From Rhynchospora pubera (taxonomy: Eukaryota; Streptophyta; Magnoliopsida; Poales; Cyperaceae), in assembly GCA_028095005.1 (NCBI GenBank), contig CM051459.1:4269190-4333189 (forward strand): 64,000 bases of DNA, in the 5' to 3' direction. Of this stretch, positions 21,324-33,595 are shown piece after piece (the first letter of the stretch is position 1; each line of letters begins with the position of its first letter). A program made the position numbers and the translations under genes. Under the pieces are notes generated by a model. The model ran no database searches. It worked only from the letters and a program-made list of their open reading frames with translations, and was not told where the DNA came from.

Positions 21324-23489
21324 ATCTATAACTCTGCCATAAATGGCAATAATAAATGACAATTTTACCATAAACATATAAATTGATTTGTCCCAAATTT
21401 TGTTGGAATAAAAAACATTTTCACTATTTTTAAAGCGTTATGTTGTGTTACCAATGCATTAAACAATCTTGTTTTCCTTGTGACTCTGCTGCTTTTTTCT
21501 TTTGAAAAAAAAAGTTACCAGAATTAGAAGAAGAAAATAAACTAATACTCTGGGAACAATCTTCTTCTACTACATATATGAAAAACGAATAGGAAAAAAT
21601 CAATTTAAACTTTTAAAGAAGCTGGGTCATCGTCTTCTTTTGTTTTTTTATAAATAATCTGTACATGGAGAGTTTGATGGCTCTGATCATACGGCTTAGA
21701 AGTATTTTTTTTAACAATGTTAGTATGTTACCATTAAATTACAGTGTCTAATGTATACAATTTCTTACCTAAGGTAAGATCAAGCGGAAAGACCCTCCTA
21801 CAGCCAGTTCCGCCCTTCTTGCCATCACCAACCATACCTCGTGGGCAAGCACAAGACACGTTCCCTATTTCATTGATGCAATGCCCGACACAAGGGTTCA
21901 TCTTTGGATCCCGACATTCATCAATATCTGCAAACAATTTCTCAATTTGGTCACTAATCGCTCATTGAAAATTCACTTTTATTAACGTCTATTTTCCCTT
22001 TATTTTTTACAAATACTGGTAAACATAATATAATATGACGCATAATTGGACAGAAATAATCAGGATACAATGGAAAATTGCATAATTCCGTTTAAAAAGA
22101 TATTTATCATAATTAATTAATTGTTAATTTACAATATGGATTGAAGTATAATGTTACAACTTACAACACCCCCAAAACTTTTTGTGCTCATAACTTCTAA
22201 CTTTACAGTGACTTTTTCTTGCACAAATTCTGTAAATTTTTTTAAAAACTACTGTATGTGTGCATGAGATGAGCTTTCTTGTACAAGTTTATCCATCAAA
22301 GTGATTAAAAAAAAAATGAAGATACAATTTTACCAAAAAAAAATTATAAAAAACTGAAACCGAATAAAAAGATTGCTGGGCATGCTAACCCGATGAGTAG
22401 GATTTAGTGCAAACAGATAATCAGACAATATGATGGCCGAAATAAATGCTGGTTTTTCAAGCTAAAGAAACTAAAAATGCCTTTGATTAGTGTGGCGTGT
22501 AATTCAAGTTTAGCTTCGCCTTGTTATTCGGCTTATATATATATCGAAATCTATTTTTTGGAAAACTACTTAAGAGTTGAGAAATGAAGTGCATACCAGT
22601 GCATCCACCTACGATATACGGATTTCCCTGAAACCCCTGGCTACAATTGCAGTAATAACCAGCAATATTATATAAATCTGGATCTGCATATGAATCATAG
22701 CAGTTGCTGTTGTTTGAGCAATTTGATTCTTTGCAGCTATGATTTCCAATTGTCCACTGGAGTGTTAAGGGCCTGATATATGGATAATAACTTTTGTCTT
22801 TAGAAAAAAGATATGACACGTCTACGCTGGGAAAATAAAAATAAGATCCCCATAGTTCACTTTTGTCGGTAATGAAGGCTATAGAGCAATTTGAAAATCG
22901 ACCAAATCTTTGACCACTTGTACTGCTTGTAAGGTGCGTGAATTCCAAGCCAAATCTCTTCATACCATCAGAAGGTAGCGCGGCATGGCAGCCGCCTAGT
23001 CCCATGAGACCATTGTGATAATCGTTTGTAGACGAGGTGCAAAATGTGACACAGCCGCTTTGGCCTTCATCAATTGTGGCAGCAATGTTCTTAATCTTCA
23101 TTAAACCATCACAGCCAACGACTGCGAGGATGTTTTCGCTGCTTGAAAACGTGAACGGGGTTCCTTCTAGGTTCAACAAACCAGAATAATCTTTTATTAT
23201 TTCAGATCCGTTGTTATTGTAACACCTGTCGTATATACTTCCGATAGCTATAATCAGAGTATTTTCCCATATAGCTTTGATTAAGTAAGATTGGTTGTTC
23301 CTAGGAAGCAAATAAGCTTCCCCAGAGTCACAGCTCAACTCAAAGCCCGGTAAGGCTCTGCCATGAATGCCAAAAGGAAATGGAATTGAATCACAGGGTT
23401 GTCCTTCCCACCAATCAAACAAACAATGAGACCGGTGCGTGAGTATCGCCATTAGCATGAAAAAAAAGCAAAATTGATCTAAATACCAT

Positions 23490-25164
23490 TCTTGCTATAT
23501 ATCTCCCACTTTCAATTTGCAAACAAATAATTGATCATTAATTCAAGCCCAAATGGCCAGAGAGGTAGGGTTATTTGTGGAAGTGGGAACAATAATGTTA
23601 GTACCCACTATCCACATATGGTTGGTTTTGATCTAAAGATAAGACCAAAACAGAGACCAAAAGATTGGTTGACAGGAACTTGTAGTGATTGAACTTTTTT
23701 GGATTGGTTTTGGCGCTTCATAAATCATAATCCTAGTTTGGTCCTTTTCATTCCCTCAAACTTTTAATAAAATTATATAAGCAGCATCACAAGTGCAAAA
23801 TGAGTTTACAAAACAAGAGCAACACTTTTCCGATCGACTAGTTACAAGTAAATACCCTGCTAGCACTTTTTTTGAGGGACAAATACCCTGCTAGCACTTA
23901 TTTGAATATTTTTTTCTTATACAATTTTAAGTTGCTATCTCTATACTAATATATTTTTAACGTAATTGGTAAATGATGCATATCCTATTTCGAAAGGAAC
24001 GTCACAATTACAGTAAATTAAACGCGTTATCAATAGCTTTTGTGTGGGACCAGGATAGGGAAGGTTGTGGGCTTGTGGCAAGCAGAGAATCAAGCAGTCA
24101 CACATTATAATCAACTTAGTAAAAGATGCCCTCAATACGAGGGCAAATAAAAAAAATAAAATATTGATATTATTTTTTGTTATATATAAAATGTTACATG
24201 TTAGACAATAAAGATATGATAAAATCAATAATTTAGTCTTTATTTTAAATAAATAGTTAATTTAGTAGTAACTTAATTTTTTTAAGAAAAGTCTAACCTT
24301 GATCTAGACCACTGATCAAATCAAATTACACAAATCAATAGTCCATAATTGATATAAGAATTGTTTATACCTTTTTATTTGACAAGTTTACTCTTTTTAT
24401 ATGGATGCTTTATTAAGTAGTATAGATATAGATTAATTTACTAGGCCACATCATACGGTAATTAAGCCAATAAATAATAATTGGTAATGGTAGTACAGAT
24501 GCTAAATTCTATACTAACAGAGCATGCAGTAAATGTAACTTTACTGTCAGACTCAATCTTGCTCCTTTTTAGCTTTTTCTATCTTTGATTTTTACTTTTT
24601 TGAGTGAGTGGGTTCTTACTCATAAACCACTATTGTTGTACATAGATCCTTTTAGTTTAATATAAAGTTATGGGCTACACATCTAATTTTCTTAAAAGAA
24701 AATATATAATGTTAGACTTGAAATTTGGTAGAAACTATGGAGCAACAAGCAGCTATTACTAGATAGCCGCTATCTAGTTTGTCTAAAAAATAAGCAGCTA
24801 TCACAATTTGGTGTTTGACTATTCTAACTTTGAGCATATGGCCATTCAAGTCGGAATCCTAGATGTTACAGAATATCATAATATAGACAATTATAGCATC
24901 TTATTATTTCTACAATCAATCAAATTTTATTTTGATATAATATCTAGAATCTTTAAGATTTATTTTAGATTTATGTTTCATAATTAATCAAGTACTGTTG
25001 GCTATATATGTATAACTTTGTAATATAATTATGAATCAAGAATCTATTTCAAAATCCAAACATCACAACTGACATGATATCAGAGTCCTAATTTGTTCTT
25101 GCCAATGGCAGAACGAAGATTATGACCTTTCTCTTCCAAATTCTAAAACTTTGATTTGTAAATT
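23490..25164. other. Intergenic DNA upstream of the WAK pseudogene
   Basis: Promoter-side DNA of copy 1, no other gene. A 30-bp direct repeat (acaaataccctgctagcact) occurs at about 23850 and 23880. The right edge of the duplication unit lies at about 24860; the remaining about 300 bp before copy 2 look unique within the window. Confidence 0.5.
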
Positions 25165-26116
25165 CTAAGGAAAAAAAAAAGGTCGAACAAATTATAATGC
25201 CGTACTAACAAATTATGCTTTTTCTTAAAAATAAACATAAACAAACGACGTTTTAAACTGGATCAGAAAGCCCGTAAGAGAATCACGTGAATGAATTGGT
25301 GGCCCAACAAATCTCGCGTACCCTTCTCTTCTGATCTTATACAAATTCAAAATGAAGACTGCAATTTGCAATTTTACCGTCGTTTGTCATCGATTTGAAC
25401 GAGGTGAATATATAAAGCAGACAAAGTGAAAATTTTAATAATCAAAATGAATACATGCAAACAAATAAGCTCAATAAAAATAAGTTGAATATGCATATAA
25501 AAATCTGAACAACAATAAAAAAATAAAATAAAATCTAACTCATAATTGAATAAAGTGAAGACAAATAAACAAAATGAAAAAATATAAATGAATAAAGTGA
25601 ACAAATACAAACGCAATGGAGCAATCCCAATCTAGTGGGAACCCAACTTTATGATTATTATTAAATCTTTTCGCGATTTACTGCAATCTTTAAATTATTA
25701 CTAAAAAAATTCCGTAATTTACAGGGTTAGCTCCAAAAGATTATTGCTCTTATGTTTTTAACTGAAGACCCTCGAAAATAAGAAAATTACATTTTGCGAT
25801 ATATAACCCTATTTTTTATTATAAGAACAAAACAATTGCCAAATTTGAATCAAATAATAATAGATGATACATATATATAGATGGTTTTAATATTCGACAC
25901 ATATGAGAATGAAATTATCTCGGATTTACTAACTAATGTGCAGTAATATATCATATAAAACCACACCAAATATGGGTCGCAAGTTGCAATAATTAACATA
26001 CATACTGCGCAAGACTAACGGCCCTTTGATTGCTTAAAAACTATTCAATATTATTTTACAAGGACAGTGAGAGTCTTATGTTGCAGCGCAATGGATCGAG
26101 AAATTTCTCAAGGGAA

Positions 26117-29100
26117 TCATCTTGGCAGTTCCATGGAAGGTAGCATGCTGGTTTCTAGGCTATACTGCCTAGTCACTTCTTCCTCTTTTACTGTTGAATG
26201 ACTAGACTGTCCCACGATCTTGGGCCCACTTAACAGGGGAACGAGTGCATCTGAATTTGGGTTCATTAAGTCTGGCTCTATAGCTCGTAGAATCCTTTCT
26301 AATTCAGTTGCCACTTCCCTCATGGTCGGTCGCTCCCCTCTTTTCAAGCACAAACATTTGTCTGTCAGCCTTCCTACGGCTTCTATTCGTTCACCACCAG
26401 CTTCCTCTACTATGCAAGGATCTATAACTTGCATCAGGCTGCCTGAGCTAGCAAGCCTGTTAAAATATGCCGCTAAACCTTGGATCTCCACAGCTCTCTC
26501 ATAGGAAATGGGCTTTTCCCTTAACCACAACTCAGCGAGGACAACCCCAAAACTGTAAATATCACTCTTCTCAGTTAACTGATGTGTAGTGAAGTATTCA
26601 GGATCTAAGTACCCGAAAGTCCCCTGTACAACCGTTGTTACATGAGTTTGGTCAAATGGCACTGGTCTTGATGCGCCAAAGTCAGATATTTTAGCTGTGT
26701 ACTTCTCGTCTAACAAGATATTTAATGATTTAATATCACGGTGGATGATAGGTGGAGAAGCAGATGAGTGCAAATAAGCAAGTGCTCCGGCAACATCTGT
26801 CGCTATTTGTAGTCTATCTTTCCATGATAAAGGAATAGGACCACTGATAAGGTTAAATAAAGTTCCATTAGGTACAAATTCATAGACCAACAATGGAACC
26901 TCAGTTTCTAAACAGCAGCCGAGAAGCTTAACAATATTTTTGTGGTTTATTTGCGACAGGATGGTAATCTCATTCACAAAAGACTCCACTTGGCTTGGGT
27001 CAGACAGTTTGGACTTCTTGATGGCAACCATTGTTTTATCTTGCAGGATTCCCTTGTAAACTGTACCAAATCCTCCGCGGCCAAGAACTCTGTTCTCGTT
27101 GTAATTATCTGTGGCTTTTTGGAGCTGTTCTGTGGTAAAGATCTTTCTTGTTGAATCAATTCCTTTTAAATCATATCTTTGTTTCAGCAAGTAGCCTCCA
27201 TTTTGTCTAAAGAACTTGGCTCTCATTTTAATAAGCTTTCTTTTTTGGAAACTCATATACCACCAGAAAGTTGCTGTTGTTAATATGAATATAGAACCAA
27301 GGCCTACACCTGGAAAATTGATGAGAACAAAATTTTTTAGCACTATCTTTTCAAAATCATTGAACATAATATTTTCAACTAGATGAAAACTTCACTCTTT
27401 CGTTTTATCTGATGATTTTATAATTGCGTATTTTTTTCTAGGGTTAGATTGGTAATGTTTTCTTTACTCTTGCTTTGTACAATAATACATAGTTTCGAAT
27501 AGGAGAAAGTAAGCTTCCTAGGAATCCATCTCGCTATTTCTGTTATAATAATGTGTCGCCATTTTATGAGTTCGAATCTTTTAGGAATAGTGCAAACATA
27601 GCATAAACCTCTAAAATTAAACGACAAGTCGTTATCCATTACAAATAACTCTGCCATAAATAGCAATAATTAACTTAGGACCATCCTTAAGATTCTATCA
27701 TTCCCATCATCCTCACGCGTATGCTGCAACTAACTCCTCTCTCCTCACGCGTACGCTGTCCCCCGCCCCCTCCCCCTTCCTCCCTCCCACATACGCTGTC
27801 TCTCTTCCCCCTTCTCCCTCCCACGTACGTTGTCCCCTCTCTCCCCTTCTCCCTTCCACGTACAGTGTCCTCCCCTCTCCCTCCTCCCTCCCACATACAC
27901 CGTTCCTCCTGCACCCTTCGTCCTCCTCCTCATACACACTTCATAATTGTTGAAGTTAATATATTTAAATGTTGAAGGTAATATCGTAACAGTTGAAGTT
28001 AATATATATAATTGTTATACTAAACTTGTTGCAGAGATGGAATAGAACCAAGGTTTATCTTTCTGATATTAATTTCAACAGTTATGATATTACCTTCAAC
28101 ATTTAAATATATTAACTTCAACATTTACGATATTAATTCCAACAGTTATCTATTTAATTTTAACAATTATAATATTAACTTCAACAACTATCTATTTAAT
28201 TTCAACAATTACGATATTAACTTCAACATTTATGTATAGTAATTCCAACAGTTATGAAGTGTGGAGGAGGGTGAGGGGGAAGGGGAGAGGGGGGGAGGGG
28301 TGGGAGGACAGCGTATGTGGAAGGGCAAGGGAGAGGGGGTTAGGGGGGAAACGTACGTGGGAAGGAGGAAACAGAGTGACGAAGGGAGAAAGGGATGAGC
28401 GTACACTGAGGGATGATGGAATAATTTCCAAAAATAGAAAATGCGTTATGGGGATGACGGGGATGATGGATATTGAAGATGATCCTTATCAGTCCCGATA
28501 ATTAATGACAATTTTACCATAAACATATAAATTTATTTTAATTGATTTGTCCCAAATATTGTAACAATAAAAAACATTTTCACTATTTTTAAAGGAGTAA
28601 ATTTTTTCGGAAGTCCTTAAAGTTCATCTATAATTCAGACTCCTTCAATTTTGTTTTGTCTCTTTACAGCCATGAACGTTTGCAATAGTCCAGTTTTAGT
28701 CCCTCCGTTATAGTTCTGTGTAAATTAATCATTTGGGTAAAAATTGGAACCGTGAATCGGGCCTTTTTTTTTTTTTCTTTCTTCTCTCTTCTATCTTCCG
28801 AGGAGAGATCAATACTTAATCTCCCTCTCCAAATAAGGCCAATCCCCTTTCATTGCTGAAGTAGCACTCTCCAAAGCAACGTCTCTCTCTAAGCTTATCC
28901 AGCTTCTCATTTGATAAATCATGCGCTTTCTCATTTTATACACTAACTACTAGTAATTGTGAAGCACTTTCTTCCCAAAATGAAATTATTTTCCTCAAGT
29001 CTCTACCCCATTATTTTGTTGGTTTCAATTGATTTTAAATTCACTATCAAAATAAAACAATTGACTTTGAAATGGTATTCAGATTATCATTTTGAAAACG

Positions 29101-32100
29101 TACTTCCTAATTGCTGGCTCGGAGAGTTTAATTGCAGGAACAATCATGCATGTAGGAACATAAAAATGAACCATTTGTGTTAATTGTGTTGTATAATTCG
29201 TGCTATTGGAAATGGACTGCAGATGGCAATTTTAAATCAAACATGATTGTGTTGTATAATTGTGTATTTTTTTAAATTATACACAATTTAGCCCGAGATC
29301 ACTGTTGTCCTTGTTAATTGGTTTCTCTGTAGTCGCCAAATCAAAGATTGTGTTGTTACCATTTGAAGGTGTAGAAGAAGCTAGAGACGTTGAGGTTGAA
29401 GGTGTAAAAGAAGCTACAGAAGTTGCCGAAGCTATTGAAGAAGCTGATCTGCTGATGCCACTGAACTTTGGAATGTAGCTTGAGTTTTGCTATGGTGAGT
29501 TGCAACTCACCAAAGCGTCCGTGAGTCGTGTTTAAAATTTCGAAATTTAGTTCAAAATGACCGATCCAAACCGTCTAATATGATCTCCATATTGAAATCT
29601 CCATGCAGACCAAATTTTATATTTTTTCGAAATTTTTAAGTATTTTTTTTTTCGAAATTTTAGAAAATCATTAATCTAATTAGTTATGAACCGTTCAAAA
29701 ACAGCAGTTTTTAAAAATCCGAAATAAATACTTACAATTTCAAAAAAATATATAAAATTTGGTCTGCATGGACATTTCAATAGGGAGATCGTATTAGACG
29801 GTTTGGATCGGTCATTTTAAACTAAATTTCAAAATTTTAAGCACGACTCACGGACCCTTTGGTGAGTTGGAACTCACTATAGCAAAACTCATGTAGCTTC
29901 TAGTTTACTAAGTATTTTGGAGACTTTGGAATGTAATGGTTGTTGTAATTTTAGTACGTTTATGATATATATATATTTTTTAATCAAGATGTTTGTTTGA
30001 ATCTGGTAAAAGATTGGTTGTTAGTAATTTTGTTTAAGGTTGCTACTGAATCTGATAAAATATTGCTTTTGAATGTTATTTCTTGAAAATGAGGATATTT
30101 AGAAATATATAATATACTTATAACTTGCTGTCTTTGAATGGGAAGAACAATAACACTATATGCTTTTCTTTGGTAATATATAGTAGAATGTTATTGATTT
30201 ATATTACATCTTATTCCATGATGATTTTAATTAGTGACATTGACTCTGTTATGTTTACACCCACAAGTCGTTTTACATGTGCTATGTGAACTCCAAATTA
30301 GTATAAATGTTGAGATTAGTTTGCTTTCAAATAGTACGGAGGAACCTTGAAGCTATCCTTGGAATGTTAGTTTGATGAAATTATTAAGAAAATTAGAAGT
30401 TATAAAAGAATCGAACTGATCGGTTAGAGTTTCAAATTCAGTTTTTTAGTTGAAATTAGAAGCAAAAGTTAATCTTACTTGCAAGAAAGGAGAAGGAAAG
30501 AGATAGCAGCTTGGTGAACTGCATGCTCTTTGAGACACGTTTAACCTATCCAGCATTGCCCGTTCCAATCCTTCAACGTATTCCGGCACAGGCTTGTCAG
30601 CCTATTTGGCCAGAAATAATCTAACACATACGACTTAGACGCATTTTTTTTAATAATGTTAGTATGTTACCAACAAATTACGGAGTGTTTAATGTATACA
30701 ATATTACAATTCCTTACCTAAGGTAAGAGCGAGCGGAAAGACCCTCCTACAGCCAGTTCCATCCTTCTTGCCATCACCAACCATACCTCGTGGGCAAGCA
30801 CAAGACACGTTCCCTATTTCATTGATGCAACGCCCCACACATGGGTTCATCTCTGGATACTGGCATTGATCAATATCTGCAAAGAATTTCTCAATTTGGT
30901 CATTAATTAATCGCTCATTAATTCAAAACTCACTTTTATTAACGTCTTTTTTTTTTACGAATACTGGAAACATAATATAATATGACGCACAATTGGAAAA
31001 AAAAAAATCAGGAAACAATGGAAAAATATATAATTCAGTTTATAAAGTTATATATCATAATTAATTGATTGTTAATTTACAGTATGGATTGAATTATAAT
31101 GTTGCAACTACTTTTTGTCCTCGTAAGTCACAACATGCATCTACTGGGCTCCTAACTTCTAATTTTACGGTGATTCTTTTCCTGCACAAAGTTTGTAAAC
31201 CTTTTGACAAACTACTATATGTGTGCATAAGATGAGCTTTCTTTTACAAGTTTATTTATTAAAGTGATTGGAAAAAAAAAAGATACAATTTTACCCAAAA
31301 AAAAAATTACCAAAGACTGAAACTGAGTAAGAAGATTGCTGGGCATGCTAATCAGACAAAATGATGGCCGAAATAAATGCTGGTTTTTCAAGCTAAAGAA
31401 ACTGAAAATGCTTTTGATTAGTGTGGCGTGTAATTCAAGTTTAATTAGCTTCACCTTGTTATTTAGCTTATTTAACTAAGAAATTGACAGATGAATATAT
31501 ATATAATCAAATTATATTTGCCCAGGGGTTAATAAATTGAAGAATCAATCGAAATATATTTTTTGGAAAACTACTTGAAGATCGAGTTGAGAAATGAAAT
31601 GCATACCAGTGCATCCACCTACAATATACGGATTTCCCTGAAACCCCTGGCTACAATTGCAGTAATAACCAGGAATATTATACAAATATGGATCTGAATA
31701 TGAATCATAGCAGTTGCTGTTGTTTGTGCAATTTGATTCTTCGCAGCTATGATTTCCAATTGTCCACTGGAGTGTGAAGGGCCTGATATATGGATAATAA
31801 GTTTTGTCTTTTGAAAAAAGAGATGACATGTCAACGTTGGGAAAATTAAAACAAGATCCCCCTCCTAGTTCACTCATGTCGGTAATGAAGGCTGTAGAGC
31901 AATTTGATCTTTGACCACTTGTAAGGTGCGTGTATTCCAAGTGAAATCTTTTCATACCAGGAGCAGGTAGGGCGGAATGGCAGCAGCCTAGTCCCATGCG
32001 ACCCTTGACATAATCGTTCGGTGACGAGCAAAATGTGGCACAGCCCCTAACTTGGTCTTCAATTGCTTCATCAATTGTGGCAGCAATGTTCTTAATCTTC

Positions 32101-32501
32101 ATTAAACCATCACAGCCAACAACTACTAGGATGTTTTCACTGCTCGAAAATGTGAACGGGGTTCCTTCTAGGTTCAACAAACCAGAATAATCTTTTATTA
32201 TTTCAGAATCGTTGTTACTGTAACACCTGTCGTATATACTTCCGATAGCTATGATCAGAGTGTTTTGCCGTATAGCTTTGATCAAGTAAGATTGGTTGTT
32301 CTTGTTCCTAGGAAGCAAATAGGCTTTCCCAGAGTCGCAGCTCAACTCGAAGCCCGGTAAGGCTCTGCCGTGAATGCCAAAAGGAAATGGAATTGAATCA
32401 CAGGGTTGTCCTTCCCACCAACCAAATCTTTCCAAACAATGAGACCGGTGCGTCAGGATCTCCATTAGCATGAAAAAAAGTAAAATTGATCTAAATACCA
32501 T
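26117..32501 (-). CDS. Wall-associated receptor kinase, intact
   Basis: Join of 31607-32501, 30718-30876 and 26117-27309 on the minus strand: 2247 nt, 748 aa, all GT-AG borders in phase. Signal peptide MVFRSILLFFMLMEILTHRS; GUB_WAK cysteine-rich pectin-binding-type domain (CDSIPFPFGIHGRALPGF); WAK-associated C-terminal cysteines (CNCSQGFQGNPY); EGF-like module (DIDQCQYPEMNPCVGRC); transmembrane segment (VGLGSIFILTTATFWWYM); Ser/Thr kinase with LGRGGFGTVYKG, VAIKK, HRDIKSLNILLD, DFGAS, GTFGYLDPEYFTT and SDIYSFGVVLAEL. Family members span wall and plasma membrane, bind pectin or oligogalacturonides and signal in growth and defence. The kinase has its catalytic residues (K, HRD, DFG). Intron 2 is enlarged to 3.4 kb by insertions. 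Confidence 0.93.
27674..28497. mobile_element. Foldback element with tandem-repeat arms
   Basis: Flanked by an 8-bp direct repeat (ataattaa at 27666-27673 and 28498-28505). The other WAK copy has a single near-match (aataataaatgac at about 21350), an empty site. The left arm is C/T-rich and made of about six units of roughly 34 bp, each starting cac(g/a)tacgctgtc-like and running into ccctctccc-type sequence. The right arm is the complementary G/A-rich block. The centre is AT-rich and itself inverted, built of units like ttcaacaattacgatattaa. No long coding frame fits; ORFs here are products of the biased arms. The whole lies in intron 2 of the intact WAK gene. Confidence 0.8.
28594..29481. 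other. Copy-specific intronic insertion, left part
   Basis: Sequence homology with the other WAK copy stops after cactatttttaaag (28593) and resumes at about 30625. This left part includes ggagtaaattttttcggaag and agttttagtccctccgttat, phrases typical of transposon edges in plants, and a weak 72-codon frame (29260-29478) with repeated VEEAR/VKEATE-like residues. I cannot assign a family. Confidence 0.4.
29482..29890. mobile_element. Palindromic MITE (GAGTTTTGCTATGG type) with 9-bp target duplication
   Basis: Begins gagttttgctatggtgagtt and ends ctatagcaaaactc. A perfect 9-bp target duplication, atgtagctt, lies at 29473-29481 and 29891-29899. A 9-bp duplication and long inverted repeats fit a Mutator-like (MULE) derived MITE. 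The core (tgaccgatccaaaccgtc, gatctccatattgaaatctc, ttttttcgaaatttttaag) matches the element at 3933-4316. Confidence 0.9.
30479..30601 (-). pseudogene. Captured exon of an unrecognised gene
   Basis: A 123-nt segment on the minus strand has an acceptor (gccaaatag|gctgac), a donor (ttgcaa|gtaaga) and a 41-codon open frame starting ADKPVPEYVEGLERAMLDRL. It is absent from the other WAK copy and unlike any WAK domain. It lies in the copy-specific insertion in intron 2, same strand as the host gene. If spliced in, it would lengthen the transcript by 41 codons, though WAK exon phases (1) do not match its phase-0 borders. Confidence 0.45.
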
Positions 32502-32745
32502 TGTTGCTATTTATCTCCCACTCTCGGTTTGCAAACAATTGATCTTCCACGCCCAAATGGCCAGAGGTAGGATAATCTATGGTTAATTACTGTCAGACTT
32601 GAAATTTGGTAGAAACTATGGGGCAGCAAGCAGCTATCACAATTTGGTACAATTCAAAAAAAAAAAAAAAAAAAAGCAATCACGTACAATTTGGTTTTTG
32701 ACTATTCTAACTTTGAGCATACGGCCATTCAAGTCGGAGTCCTGG

Positions 32746-33239
32746 ACAGCTACACGGTTTAGAAGGAGACTTTTTTTTTTCCTGAAATGTTGATAGCGAC
32801 TGTCAACAGGTTTTAGAAGGAAACTCGGTGCTTTCGTTCCACTCTCGTCTCAACTCTCAAGCTCTTTCCATGTAAGTTGCGATTAAAGTGGTCCAGATCA
32901 TTCCGTACGGTGAAGGTCTACCCGTCTACCCGTTCGACGTCATTGACGTTTGTGATAAGAATTTTGAATCTTTTAAGGTCAATGGATAGCGATTGAAGCA
33001 CTACATCGCCGAGTAGAAGATCGAAGACATTTTTGTCCTCTCTCCGAATCCAACCAAACGGAAACTTAAAAGCATATGGTCAAGTTAGGAATCTTATACA
33101 AACGCTTCTTGGGAGGGAACTAAAAATTCAAAAAAATTTTGTGCTAATTTTTCTTCTTCCTAAATGTAAAAATAAAAAAATCGAAGAATACAAAAATAAC
33201 AAAAATATTTCTTGATGACTGGAGTTGTGTTGATTTCTA
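32746..33239. other. Intergenic DNA upstream of the intact WAK gene
   Basis: No gene recognised. The duplicated promoter region ends at about 32745; an A run of about 20 is at 32655-32676. Confidence 0.5.
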
Positions 33240-33535
33240 AAATTTATTGTTATAATCTCCTTACCAACCAAATTTTATATTTTTTCGAAATTTTTAAGTA
33301 TTTTTTTCAAATTTTCAAAAATCGCTAATCTAATTTTTTCTGAACCGTTCAAAAACAGCTGTTTTTAAAAATAAAAAAAAAAATACTTAAAAATATCGAA
33401 AAATGTAAAATTTGGTTGGCAAGGAGATTTCAATAGGGAGATCATATTGGACAGTTTGGATCGGTCATTTTGAAGCAGATCCAAGAGTTCGGATCAGTAT
33501 GCACCGAAACTTATGTACATTAGTATGCACAATAG
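33240..33535. mobile_element. Truncated palindromic MITE
   Basis: Core shared with the 29482 and 3933 elements: accaaattttatattttttc and tcgaaatttttaagtatttt on the left, then the inverted copies and ggagatttcaatagggagat on the right, followed by ttggatcggtcattttgaag. The left arm lacks its outer part. It runs directly into a CT/TA/GA microsatellite. Confidence 0.7.
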
Positions 33536-33540
33536 GTTTT

Positions 33541-33555
33541 TTCTCTCTCTCTCTC

Positions 33556-33594
<39 letters not shown>
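33541..33594. repeat. Compound (CT)n(TA)n(GA)n microsatellite
   Basis: CT repeat, then TA repeat, then GA repeat, itself palindromic in composition, ending exactly at the left terminus of the next MITE. The mirror-image arrangement is found beside the sister element at 11053-11079. Confidence 0.92.

Positions 33595-33595
<1 letters not shown>

Larger units (their letters stand above)
19280..23489 (-). pseudogene. Wall-associated receptor kinase, disrupted copy
   Basis: Same three-exon structure as the intact copy: exon 1 22597-23489 (GUB_WAK cysteine-rich domain, CDSIPFPFGIHG...), exon 2 21769-21927 (calcium-binding EGF-like, DIDECRDPKMNPC), exon 3 19280-20472 (transmembrane segment and kinase). 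Three lesions are visible. The signal-peptide homopolymer at 23460-23467 has eight A where the intact copy has seven, shifting the frame. A TGA replaces the Gln codon in GILQDKT (about 20203). A TAA replaces Leu in the activation-segment motif GTFGYLDPEY (about 19767). Exon 3 is otherwise colinear, 1193 nt in both copies. The ATG at 23458 could start translation past the frameshift but would lose the signal peptide. Intron 1 is about 670 bp; intron 2 carries a SINE and a MITE. Confidence 0.9.
18925..24860. repeat. Segmental duplication, copy 1 (WAK pseudogene unit)
   Basis: Matches 25165-32745 in the same orientation. Shared outer landmarks: aaggttgaacaaattataat (18936, versus aaggtcgaacaa at 25180) at the left and gaaatttggtagaaactatgg (24720 and 32601), then actattctaactttgagcat, at the right. 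It contains all three WAK exons. Lengths differ (about 5.9 and 7.6 kb) because of copy-specific insertions. Confidence 0.85.
25165..32745. repeat. Segmental duplication, copy 2 (intact WAK unit)
   Basis: Direct duplicate of 18925-24860. Insertions specific to this copy include about 25380-25960 (unidentified), a foldback element (27674-28497) and about 2 kb at 28594-30625 containing a MITE and a captured exon. Confidence 0.85.

Noticed and set aside
27687..28501. Gly/Arg/Glu-rich and Pro/Ser-rich frames on both strands
   Set aside because: Products of the purine/pyrimidine tandem-repeat arms of the foldback element.
29260..29478. Small frame with VEEARDVEVEGVKEATEV
   Set aside because: Too short, no splice context or family match, inside copy-specific intronic DNA next to a MITE.
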